Positions 35,238 through 46,830 of a stretch of 64,000 nucleotides of DNA are shown piece by piece (the first letter of the stretch is position 1; every line of letters starts with the position of its first letter). Both the position numbers and the translations under genes were made by a program. Below the pieces are notes generated by a model that saw only the letters and a list, made by a program, of their open reading frames with translations, had not been told where the DNA came from and did no database searches. Source of the DNA: Rhizophagus irregularis. Taxonomy: Eukaryota; Glomeromycota; Glomeromycetes; Glomerales; Glomeraceae. The stretch is from contig NC_089455.1 in the NCBI RefSeq assembly GCF_026210795.1, positions 434,001-498,000 of the forward strand. Reading direction: 5' to 3'.

Positions 35238-35903
35238 CATTTTGGGCACAAGCAATTATTCTTTTATTATTTAATTTAAAAATTTATTTTGTTTATTAAG
35301 AAATATTTTAAAGTTGAATTTTTTTTGTGGTTTGGTTAATCTGTATCATATATACTTTGTATATTATTATATTTTGACTTTTAATTTATAATAAATTCTA
35401 ACCCATGAATTTAGTAATTTCATTAGGTAATTTTTCATTTAATATTTAATATTACTAACGTAAAAGTAGTAATATTAAAAGAAAGTTCTTTTATTACATT
35501 ACAATGATTTCCATAGTAGTTTAAGAAATTGAAACGTACTTTCTTAATTAGATTGCTTTCACATTATTAAAAAAAACAAAAAGAAAAAAATGCTAATCGA
35601 CAATTACATTATTTACCAACTTTTTTTTTTACATTAAAATTATAAAAAGAAAATCGTTTTTTTTAAGAGTTAACGATTTTCTATAGAAAAAATTGTTCGT
35701 TTGCTTTCTTTGCTTTAAAATAATGAGTTGCAATCTCTCAAACATCATTTTAATGAAAGATCCCGATCTTTCAGAATGTATATACAAAATATTTCTCGTT
35801 CCCTTATTGAGAACGTTGTTTATATGGGGTTCCACGGTTTCCTATAATTAAATGAAATAATACACAGATTAAATCATGAAACTTAGAAATAACTATTAAA
35901 ATT
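35238..35903. other. Convergent 3' region
   Basis: AT-rich sequence between the MINDY (+) and caprin-like (-) genes. It probably holds both 3' UTRs. Nothing else was recognised. Confidence 0.5.
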
Positions 35904-38071
35904 TTAATTGTCAAACAGACCTTGGTATCCACCACCTCTTCCACCACGGGGACCTGAACCACCACGTCCACGATAATTTCCATAATTTCCACCATCACGA
36001 TAATAACCTCCTCCTCCATAATTATTGTAACCTCCCGAATCCCTTCGAGGCCCTTGGCCTCTATGTCCACGATTACCGCGATAACGCCCTCTGTGTCCAC
36101 CAGAACCCTGTGATAACGGCGGTGGTTGATTACTATTTTGTTGAGTTGATGCCTGTGTTAGTTTTGAATCTGATTGATCTTCTGAAGTAGTTTGTGATTC
36201 TTGAACAGGTGGTTCCTCTTGTTGTTGAGACAATTCTTCTTGTTCAGTAGAAACCTGTTGTTGATCATCCTGTTCAATAAATTGCTGCTGTTGCTGTTCC
36301 ACTATATATTGTTGTTGTTGTTGTTCAACAGTGAATTGCTGTTGTTCCACTGCATATGTATCATAACTCTGTTGTTGACTATATTGTTCTTGAACATTAA
36401 CATCTACAACTGTTTCTTCTGCTGGATTTTGTTCCGCATCTGTGCTTTGATAACCAAACGTTGTATTATTATTGATTGTGTTATCAAAAGCTTGAGGTTG
36501 AGATTGATCATCTAAATATTCAAACAAAATGTTCACTCAATGAGAAATTCAAAACATAAGTTTAGTTGAAAATAAAATGTATAATTACCAGGGCGCATAA
36601 ATTTCAATTCAGCATTAAATTCGGTAGTAACTATAACAAGAATTAAAAATCAAACATCTGTAGATAACGAAAATAACCTTTTGAATAATGAATAAATTTA
36701 TACCTTCAATGTGATCGGGTGTGTTAATAATTTCAAATGTTTCATTCAATTCCTCTTGATCTCCGGAAGTTTCTAGTATAGGAGGGTTTTTAATCAAAGA
36801 ACGTAACTGAGAATCTAGAATTAAGGATCGAATCTTTTATTAAAAAAAAAAAAAATTTTTTTTCTCAAAACATCATAAAAAGATAATGTGAAATACATGA
36901 TATTCCATAGGAAGAAGGAGTTTCATCACTTGATGCAACTTGATCCGTTTCAGGGACACCATTAGGCAATATCAAACCCTCATCACCTGAGTTTAATTTG
37001 CCGACAAGATCCAATGCATGTCGGATTTTTTCTTCATATGGTTCTTCATTCTCTGCTTCCTCAGATAAAGTTGTAAGTTTAGCACGAAGAGTTTCAACAG
37101 CTTCGAATTCATTATCCGATAATTGGACAATACCGCGTTGTTGAAAGTGTACAAGCCTAAAAAAGAGGATGAGCTGTAATAAGGATTTACAATGCGTAGC
37201 CTAACAATAAATTTTAAGTCAGTAAATTAATACCAAAGAAAAGAAATATTTATTTTATATGTGAAAACAAAAGAAAAGGAGATATATTAATACCTTAACT
37301 TTTTCAACAGCATCAGCAATTGCTTGATCACGTTCCAACTGCTGTGCCTTTTTTAGTTCAGCTTGTTTCTTAAGTTCCTATTGAAATTATATCGACGAGA
37401 AAATTAATGATTACGCAAAATAATAGGGACCAATTAACCAAAAGAAAAAACTTTAAACATACGTCTTTTTCAAGCAACTCTATCTGCTTAAGTGTTGATT
37501 CAAATTCTTTGATAGCACCACTAGTTTCACCTTTTCTTTCGAGAACTTTAATTTGATCTTCACTTAATTGAGGTTCAGAATCGGAATTTTTAATGGCTTC
37601 ATATTTCTCAACATTTCTCTATAGAACAAATAATAAAATTATTAATTAAACAATTATGAAATATACATAATTTTCGCGTTCATCTTAATTCTTGTAATAA
37701 ATTCGAATGTGAATAATAGTTCAAAGAAATTGAAGATAGTAGACTAGTCCCATCCCAAAAACTCATTGATTACAATAAAATAATTTTTTTTTTTTTATTA
37801 AAAAATAATAAAGGATATAACAAAATAAATTAAACCTTCATACCATCACTTTGTTTAATTTTCTAAGTCTTTTATTAATCACGTCAAGGTATGGGTTTTT
37901 GTTTACGTTTTCAAGAGAAGAATCCCCGGATTCAATAGCAGGTGTGATTGGAGAAAACGTTTCCTGGGGTAAAGAAGAAACATCTTTTTCAGTGGTAACT
38001 GCCAAAGATTTGCTTTTATCCTTCTTACGTGAAGGTGCGTTACTTTTGTTTTCAGTTTCAACGTTAGGCAT
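35904..38071 (-). CDS. Caprin-like RNA-binding protein with Gln-rich and RGG regions
   Basis: Seven exons (38071-37844, 37618-37463, 37377-37294, 37173-36897, 36814-36704, 36630-36589, 36511-35904) give 501 residues. NKNPYLDVINKRLRKLNKVM then RNVEKYEAIK, LSEDQIKVLERKGETSGAIK and a long helical stretch (ELLEKDELKKQAELKKAQQL) match the HR1 start of animal caprin-1, a stress-granule and translation regulator. The middle is acidic. Residues about 310-420 are Gln-rich (YAVEQQQFTVEQQQQQ), and the end is an RGG box (GGHRGRYRGNRGHRGQGPRR, RGRGGSGPRGGRGGG) as in caprin-1 and other RNA-binding proteins. The exon 4 acceptor (attacag|CTCATC) was chosen for phase. Caprin assignment is by pattern and domain order. 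Confidence 0.72.
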
Positions 38072-39591
38072 TTCGAATTATTACTACTTTTTAGTTTACG
38101 TTTTTGAATAGGAAAATTTCTTTTGTTAAAAACACCGAAAATAAGATACCAAGTAAAAAATTTTTTCACAAGAATTTCAACAAAAAAAACCTGTTACTTT
38201 TTTTAAAAAATTTTTTTTTTAAAAAAAAAATTATTCTTATCACGTGCGGCAACGAATGATGTGGATGGAATGGGATCCACCACATTTAAAAAACTTATCG
38301 ACTATCTCTAAGCCCCCTTTTCTTTGAATAAAGACAGAAATGGTTTGCCAAAGAACAATTGTTTTTGGAAAATGATTTTAAAGATGGAAACTAATGGAAT
38401 AATAATTGTATATTTATTGTCTTCTTTTTTTTCTATATTTGTTTTAGGGTACTCGTAGAATTACTTTCAACAAAGGGACAAAAAGCATTCAAAGTAATTG
38501 TAACCGAATAAGGTAGTAAATAAAAAAGCGAGAAGATTCTGAAAATAGTTTGCGCCAAAACTTTACTTTCTTTATTTCCTTTGCCTAAAAATGTGACTTT
38601 ATCATATGAATGATTTTGATTGGAGATCGCTTTGAATTAAAGTTTTTTTTTTATTTTTCGCGCTCTTCCCAATGTCATTGGCCATTCCCATCAGAGTAAA
38701 GTTTAAATAAAAAAAAAATTTTTTTGTTAGTCACGTGATTTATTACTGCGAGATAATTTTTTTTATTTTTACAATAATATTTGAATTCACAAAAAGAAAA
38801 AGGCCATTTAAGAATACTAATCAAAAAATTATTTTTTTTTTCAACAAAATCCTTCATAATTAATAGCCATCCTTTATTTTTTTAATAAAAAAAAGATAAT
38901 TAATTAATCAATCAGACATTTTATTATTATAATTATAAAAAGTGAAAACTTTATTTATAACTTTATACTTTATTTTATAAAACCTTATTTTTTATTAAAA
39001 GGTATTTTTATTAAAAGTCGCTTCTAAATTTTTCAGCATGTGAGATCTTTAAAGATCTTTCTTAAATTTAGTTAGACCTCTCATAAATCTAAGCTATCCC
39101 AATAAAGTAATACACATCGTGTGGTTTATTATTATTTGAATTAAAAAAAATGGTTACAGACTTGCAGTTTATAAAACACTCATTATTCAAAAAAAAAAAA
39201 AATAATATTTGGTGTAATTAAAAATTATTGAAAATGGGCGAAATTTAAATTTATTGTAAAATACCAAATGAGGTCACATACAGGTTTGGCTCTTCACGTA
39301 ATATTTTGCCAATCAAATCGAAAATTCTGATCTAAGGCGCAGCCTCGCTTCCGCCACATATTTAATTAATAATGGGAAAATCTACATTACTACATTATGT
39401 GACTATCAAAATCGGTAACAATTTATTATATTAATTATCAATATATTAAACATTTATATTAAATTCTCCCCGCTTTTTGATTGGTTAAAAATTAAGTTTA
39501 ATAAAGTTAAACCATATCGATACTTAAGATATATACTCACGTGCCATAATGTCACAATGATGAAAAAAAAAAATTCGTTATTTCATATAAA
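38072..39591. other. Start of the gene-poor region
   Basis: Upstream region of the caprin-like gene, then AT-rich sequence with T-run/A-run palindromes (for example 38198-38231). No gene supported. Confidence 0.5.
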
Positions 39592-39733
39592 TATAGCCCA
39601 TTTTTGTTATTTGTACCCCTTCTGGCCAACAGTATGCACTGACACGTGATATCGCTTGGCCGAATTTTCCTTAATTCTGGCCATGGGGGTATGAATAACA
39701 AAAATTGGGGTATAAATAACAATGGCCTAAATA
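39592..39733. mobile_element. MITE-like element with imperfect inverted ends
   Basis: The left part tagcccatttttgttatttg then tacccc pairs with the right part ggggtataaataacaatggc then cta. An inner copy ggggtatgaataacaaaaa also pairs with the left arm. It contains ttctggcc motifs. About 142 bp, non-coding, no certain target duplication. Confidence 0.6.
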
Positions 39734-41563
39734 TACTATGATGCTTTATTTAATAAAAATATGTTTTGCAAATAATTATATATCCAAATAATGGTTTACA
39801 TATATATGTCTACAAAATAACTATTAATCATATTTTCAACAAAATTTATTGTAATCTTCTATAAAATCAAGCAATAAACAAGTTTTGGGAAATTTCTTGT
39901 CGGAATATTATCTTCAGGATATATATCTTCGGGGTAAGGTCATCAGGAAAATGTCCTTTCGGGTTTTCGGACAATCATTTTTCAAGCAAAGAGTACGTCG
40001 GAAAAGTAGATGTCGGCAAGTCTTAAAAAAACTTCGTATATTGGAGCGTAAGCAACAAATAGATATACTTCTGATCACAACTGAAAATAATATTTTGGAT
40101 AGACAGTTTAATCGGTTCAATTTTCTGACCAGTTCAATAATAACATAGGAAAGATATTACAGTTTCTGTAATACAATATAACTTCGCTGGATGGGTCGTA
40201 ATTCCGGGGCTAAAGTCATATATCGTATAAGTCGTGATAGATCAAGCAATAAATTCAACTTCGTAATGAATTTCACAAATTATAAATCTTAATATCAGTA
40301 AAATATGATAATGCACAAAATAAGTACACAAATCATGTGAAAAGCTGAATTAAAAAAAGTATTAAAATTTCAGGTTATTTCCTGAAGGGAATAGGAGGCA
40401 TTGCTGTACGGTAAGGATTACATATATCGTAATTTATTTGGCTTGTTCACTTGTGTAACGTAAGGTAATTCCTATAACTTGTTTGTGGCTTATTGTAAAA
40501 CAATAGATCTTGAAGGTTTAAACCAAGAATTCAAAGAATAAAGAATCGTGTTTACAATAAATAAATTAAATTGAATATGAATTATAAATAACTTTATTTA
40601 TTAAAAAAGAAAATGGCAAGTTTATTTAAATAAAGATCATTTTTTACGAAGAAAATATAAAGTTATTGTAAATTGTAACAAATACAGTACAAAAAAAAAG
40701 TCATCTGACAAATATTCTGATGGTTCGATTTTATGGACAAGCAAATTTTTGAAATTATTATTTATTTTAAAATAGATTTCTTTTAAAAAAGTATTAAAAG
40801 AAAGAGATAAATATATTTTCGAGCATTTATTTATAAGATAGTTAACATTCTACAAGGGTTTTTACATCATAACTCAGCCAATATTGCTCCGATTCAAATG
40901 ACCTTGCTACCTCTTATTGAGATAATTTGAATGAGCTATAATCCAATCACTGGTTTGCCAAGATATAACCCCTGTAATTTGTCCATTAATATCATTTTCG
41001 AACATTTTACTAATTAGGCTAAGCAAACTTGAGATATTATCCATTTAAATATTTTCAGGATCCTGTAAAATTTGATAAGATTTAACTAATTTTCACCAGG
41101 TGATATCATGTATTACAATTATATCTTTTAGGATTAATACTTTATAAAAAAAATTTAATCAATACCTTATGAAAAAAATTTAATCAATATTCAATACTTT
41201 ATGAAAAAAAATTTAATCAATATTTTGTTAAAAAATAATCAAAAACATTTATATCTCCATAAATATTTAGTAATGTAATTATTAAATAATTAAGAAATTT
41301 ATTTAATATATAATTGCTTTTTTTACTATTTTTTGCTAAATATTTTAAGAATTTGAAATTTTAATTATAATATTTATATTTTAAAATTAGCAAATAGAAA
41401 ATAAAATTTAAAAGTTATTACTATTATAAAAAATGCAAACTGATTCCTATATAATATTATACTAATCCTTATAAAATTAAAATACAAGTAATTTTGTTTA
41501 ACTAAATAACTTTATCAAAATAGTAAAATTATACCAAAAATTTAAAAATTACTTTTATAAAAA
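39734..41563. other. AT-rich intergenic DNA
   Basis: A plus ORF of 87 codons at 39885-40148 (basic middle, RVRRKSRCRQVLKKLR) has no family match I recognise, and its mirror frame is also open. I do not call it a gene. Confidence 0.45.
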
Positions 41564-41650
41564 GGGTATTGCTAAATATCACCAGTGGTGATCATCACCA
41601 CACTACTTAATTCTGGCTGAAAATTATAATTTTGGCCAGAGTTAAAAAAC
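41564..41650. mobile_element. Truncated MITE end related to 16577-16721
   Basis: GGGTATTGCTAAATATCACC continuing AGTGGTGAT matches the end of the element at 16577-16721 at 27 of 29 positions, followed by a ttctggctgaaaattataattttggccag palindrome. The opposite end was not found nearby, so the copy is truncated or diverged. Confidence 0.6.
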
Positions 41651-41883
41651 ACATCATAAATTTTTTTTCAAAAATTTCAATTTAAATAATAAATGTGTAA
41701 AACAAACCTGAGTAAATACTAATTACACTAAAATTTTGAAAATTTGACTAAAAAAAATCTTTTTTAAAACAAAAAATTGTATTTTGCTTATAAAATCAAA
41801 CTTTCCTATTTTTCTCAAAAACTATCTAAACAACAGCCTTTATAATCTAAGGCAAACTTGTTCTACCCATAAATTTACATATA

Positions 41884-42062
41884 CAATCAACCCTTGTTAT
41901 AACGATTAATGAACCCTAGGTTCCGGACCTCAACTTCGCTATAGAACTATAGTGAAGATTTTAAGAGATTTGATTGGTTAATTCGTTATAGCAAGGGGAA
42001 ATTTATTATAGTTGTCTGAAAAATTCACTATATCAAGGGTTCACTATATCAAGGTTTAACTG
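41884..42062. mobile_element. pogo/Tc1-mariner-like MITE
   Basis: Left end CAATCAACCCTTGTTATAAC and reverse complement of right end CAGTTAAACCTTGATATAGT share the CAxTxAACCTTGTTATA pattern of pogo-type ends. TA dinucleotides flank both sides (41882-41883 and 42063-42064). 179 bp, non-coding, with a second internal tcactatatcaaggg repeat. Confidence 0.65.
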
Positions 42063-44152
42063 TAGTAATAATATTTATATTATAATTAGAATAATATCTC
42101 AGTCAAAAATTTTTGAAAATTCAAAAAATATTTTACAAATATTATATTTAATTATAAAAATTAAGAATTTTGAAAAAAAGTTTCAATTTAAAAAAATTTA
42201 TCATATAAAAGTGATTAAATTTTAAAAATTATTTAAAGTAATAACTTTACTAGTATTTAATACTATAATATATAATTTCACAAAAACTATAGCTTAAATT
42301 AAACAAATTGTATTAATTAAAATTACTCAGTATTTTTAAAAATAATTAAAAAAAAAAATTTGAATAACACTATTTTTTGCATTAGAAATTTTGCAAAATA
42401 AAAAACTAATAAAAATATAAGTAAAGTTTGCATAAACTTAAAAGTTGATAGTGATTTTTTAATGGAATTAATACTAACTTTGCAAATATTTTTAAGAAAG
42501 TAATAATTATTACTTTTAATGTTAAAATCATTATATATTTCTTTTTTTTAAACTATATATACTGCAATATATTAAATACTTTAATGTAAAATATAATTAT
42601 TAATTCATAATCTGCAAATAAAATAAAGAGTCTTATATTAAAAATTGAGAGTAATTATATAATAGCATAGAGACTGATGTCATAGCAAACCAAAGTACTA
42701 CTTGTTAAAATATAATATAAAAATTAAGTTTATTGCCATCAAATTATGTTATTTGGCTTACTTTTTGTTAAAAGTCTGGTAAATTTTTTGAGTATTATAA
42801 ATGACTTACTTATAGGTTTAAAGGTAAAAAATGCTTTATTTTTAATGTTGTAAATAATGGAAGACTCATAAGACTAATTATTGAAAATTTTACTGAACTT
42901 TTGGTAAAAAGTTAATCAAATGGTATAATTTTATGTTAATGGTTTTAATTTTTACATTATATTTAAAAATTTGTATTTTAATTTGCTATATCTTCAAATT
43001 CTATATTATTATATATTACTATATATAACTTAACTCCAGTTTTTAATAATTAGATTTTCTACTTTTTATGCAAATTACTAATTAATAATATAAAATAAAA
43101 AGTTAAAGTAATAAATAAAAAATATATAAATTATACAATATAACTGTAATATTATATACCATAATGTGAAATATAATTTTTGTAAAGTAAAATTAAATTA
43201 AATTATTAAAGTAATATTTTACATTAAAATAAAATATATATATACTGTATATAAAATTGTAAAATAAAATAAAAACATATATGTTATATTATAATAATAA
43301 ATAGTTGTATTATAAAAATTATAACTATAAAAAACTATTTAAATAAAATATTAAATAATAAAAAAAAAAAAATTACAAAATTACATAAAGAAAAGAAAAA
43401 TAAATTTTCAATTAAATTTAATTATTTTAATTTTAATAAATAAATAAATACTTTTTAAATACATTTACTAATTAAATAGAATACTATTAAAAAATATTTT
43501 ATATTTATGTAAAATTTTAATAAAGTTATTATTTTTTTTGGCAATAAAATTAAATAAAATAAAATAAGTAAATAGTATGAATATTTGTATAGCTAATTTA
43601 AAGACAATAAATTAATTTACAATGTATAAATATATATTTTATAAAATTAAATATAATAATATTACTTAATTTAAAATTATAAATTTATAATTTTAAAATT
43701 TGGTAATTTGTTATATTAAAAAAATTAATAAATATTTGAATTTTTTAATTAATAAATAAAATTTCAATTAAAAATTAATATAATTTATGTATTTTTATAT
43801 TGTATTAATAGATTTGTAAATTACTTTTTTATATATTATTATTTTACAGTTTATTTTAATTTAATAAATAAAATAATACATTAAATTCCAAAAAAAATTT
43901 TTAGATGTAATTTATATTAAAATTATATTTTAATATAAAATTTATATATAAAATTTATATTAACTTATAATTTATGTAAAGTTTTTACTGGAAGTGATCA
44001 TCACCATTAGCCAGAATTATCAATTTTTACTGGCACTATATTTTTTAATGCTGGTCAATCATTATAATTTCAGTCATCAGTGATAACCCCTAGTAATAGT
44101 TAGAAAAATTCTTATATAAATTCATATTTTATAAGATTATAAATTTATAATA
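42063..44152. other. Extremely AT-rich DNA
   Basis: Almost pure A/T without gene. Near 43985-44100 are ttagccagaattatcaattt and agtgatcatcacc words like those of the 16577 and 41564 elements, so a decayed member is likely. Confidence 0.5.
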
Positions 44153-44616
44153 CAGTTGACCCCCTTTATAGGCACCTCCTATATAAGAACTCCCCTCCTT
44201 AAGGCACACATTTTTTAGTCCAGATTTTTTTATATATAAAATACCCCTTTTATAATCACTTTATTAGTTATAAGTACAATCACGCAAACGTCGATTAGTA
44301 TTATAGTAAATATATGTAAAATTCCCCTGCATAAAGCACACAAATCACGTGATTTATAAAATAACTGTGCGTTTCATTTTATTATTTTGTTGTTTTACCA
44401 TGAGGAAAAATTTAAGTTTTTTATTTTTCAAAAATTCGATGGTTTTACATATAAACTTTTACTTAATTATTTTATATACATATATATATATAATCGCGTT
44501 TACTTAAAAATTTATATATGTGTGATTATATATTTAACCCTCACCAATAGGCACACCTCATTATAATCATACCATTGGATAGTCCCGAGGGATGTGATTG
44601 TAGAGGGGGCTGACTG
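44153..44616. mobile_element. pogo-like MITE (464 bp)
   Basis: Left end CAGTTGACCCCCTTTATAGG and reverse complement of right end CAGTCAGCCCCCTCTACAAT, both with CAGTyrrCCCCC, are flanked by TA on each side (44151-44152 and 44617-44618). Pogo/Tigger elements have CAGT ends and TA duplications. Internal sequence includes ggcacacctc and ataaggcac words repeated in both halves. No transposase ORF. Confidence 0.75.
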
Positions 44617-44832
44617 TATATAAATTTATATAAATTTTATATTATAAAAACACTACGTTCTAAAAGTATTTGGTTAACTAATAAAAATTATATTTTATTA
44701 ATAATAATTAGTATTTAATTTACTATCTATTGTTTTTAATACTACAATTCAACATATATACTTTTAATTAAATTAATAATATAAATTTCAATTTTTTTCC
44801 ATTTTTTTTTACAATACTTCTTTAAGTTCATG

Positions 44833-45050
44833 AAATTCTTTGGATTAATTGGATATACAGATTATTTTTAAGATCTTCATTTAAGTTTATACAACAAATG
44901 TTTAATAGAATATAGGATTAAGATTTGGAAATTAGAAAGGCAAATTCTTTGGATTAATTGGATATACAGATTATTTTTAAGATCTTCATTTAAGTTTATA
45001 CAACAAATGTTTAATAGAATATAGGATTAAGATTTGAAAATTAGAAAGGC
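44833..45050. repeat. 109-bp direct tandem duplication
   Basis: The unit starting aaattctttggattaattgg ends gaaattagaaaggc and occurs twice in tandem with a period of 109 bp and nearly no differences (ggaaat versus gaaaat), so the duplication is young. Confidence 0.9.
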
Positions 45051-45235
45051 CAATTTAAAAGAATCCAATTTTTAATATTTTTTGTAATATAAACTAACAT
45101 TATCATTCAAAAAGTTTTAATTGAATAATTTTAATTACCAAATCTGGTACATGTATTATAATACAATAAAAATATATCTATTTTAATTGTTAGAACCAGA
45201 AAATTTTTTTTTTTTAAAAAAAAAATAATAGTAAT

Positions 45236-45411
45236 TAGTGCTTCAAGACCGGTTTTCGATTTCTGGTTTTAGATTGGTTTAACCAGAGACCGGTTTGAAA
45301 AAAATTCTCTGTAATAAGATTTTAAACCGGTTTGACATACCAGACTGGTTTCAATCTACCTAAAAAGGAAATATTAGTTAAACTGGTCTGAAGACTGGTC
45401 TTGGAACACTA
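45236..45411. mobile_element. hAT-like MITE with 8-bp duplication
   Basis: 176 bp. The left end TAGTGCTTCAAGACCGGTTT and the reverse complement of the right end TAGTGTTCCAAGACCAGTCT are imperfect inverted repeats. Both flanks carry the exact octamer atagtaat (45228-45235 and 45412-45419). The inside has several accggttt/aaccggtt words. Non-coding. Confidence 0.85.
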
Positions 45412-46566
45412 ATAGTAATTTATATAATTGATTTAAAAAAAAATCAAATAAAGCTTGGCCAGATACTTTTGAAAAGGTAGTATATATTTATTTTATATTA
45501 TTTAATAATTAGTATATATTTAGATAAATTTAAATATTTGAATTATTTTTATTAATTGCTTTTAAATATTTCCTTTTTTAAAAAAAATGCATAATAATTT
45601 TAAAAAGTAATATTTTAACAATATTTTATTAATATATATATATAATAATATTAATATTTTTTATATATAATAACCACTTTTTCAACTAATTTAAAGTGCA
45701 ATTTCAAGCTAACCAAATATTGAATTATAATAAATAAATAACTATGCATATTATTAATTTTTTTTTAAAAAAAAATATCAATTTTACTATAGTTATTATA
45801 TATTATAATTCTTAATTTAAAACAAATAATAATATAATTGTTATAAAATATAAATATTGAAATTAAAAATTTCTTATTTAACTTATACAAAATTCATTAT
45901 AAAATACATAAATATTTATAGACATATCAAAAATTGTTTTAGTTTCAGCAGTTCTGAAAATGACATAAAGTTTATATATTATTAGTTACTTTTTTAATTT
46001 TTTGATAAATATCTTGCTTATGCCAATAATTTCCTTATCATCTAAATGCATATTTATATAGTTACAATCACTAATTGGTACAGTATTTTACTTTTGTAAA
46101 AATATTTATTGATACCTTCTTAAAATTAGGATAAAGTTCTAGTTAATATAGAATATGGATATTCTTTCCTTTAATCAAACTATTTAAATAGAGATATTCA
46201 TCTTTGTGGCAAAATATATCTGAATCAGTCCTGGATCTGTAAATCATTTTGCTAAAAATCATGGAAAAATAACAGTATGCCATTTATATAAGTAGAAACA
46301 ACATTTACCAATGGCAAGGACTACAATTATGATATGAATGTTTAATTGAAAGAAGAGATAACCTTTTTTAACAATTGTTTGTAGCATTATCTTATTACTA
46401 AATCCATCTTTTCAACTTTTCTTTGGATTGAAAAGAAGTCTTTCTCAGGAGTAAACAATTCAATAATGCAGTCATTTTAGAGAATTTTTTAAAATGATAT
46501 AAAATGAAATTTTCAGAAAAAGCAGTATTTTTGAGTATATAGATAATGAGTATAATATAACCTTTG
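45412..46566. other. AT-rich intergenic DNA
   Basis: No supported gene or RNA. Short palindromes of T and A runs are present (45750-45775). Confidence 0.5.
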
Positions 46567-46830
46567 TTGTATGTATGGTATAGTTTTTTTATCCATACTG
46601 TATAACTACTCTAATCTTTATATTTTAAATAGCCAAATCTCTAACTCTAACCATAACCATAACCATAACCATAACCCTAATTCTCCTAATCCTAACCCTA
46701 ATTCTTACCCTAATCCTTACCCTAATCCTTATCCTAATACTAACCCTAATTTTAACCTTAAAGTAACAGTATACTGTATAAAATTAATAACTATACAGTA
46801 TAGGCAATAAAAACCATACCATACATACAA
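46567..46830. repeat. Inverted-repeat element enclosing telomere-like repeats
   Basis: The left arm starts TTGTATGTATGGTATAGTTT and the reverse complement of the right arm TTGTATGTATGGTATGGTTT; both continue to a ATACTGTATA-type end. Between the arms (about 46650-46760) lies a run of ctaaccataaccataacc, taaccctaattcttacccta and ccttatcctaatactaaccc words, that is a degenerate CCCTAA (TTAGGG) array. The plus ORF through it (Asn-Pro and His-Asn repeats) is a by-product. Confidence 0.75.

Noticed and set aside
39885..40148. 87-codon basic plus ORF
   Set aside because: No motif, no recognised exons around it, and the opposite strand is equally open.
46571..46810. ORF with His-Asn and Asn-Pro repeats
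   Set aside because: It is the translated telomere-like repeat with inverted-repeat arms, not a protein gene.
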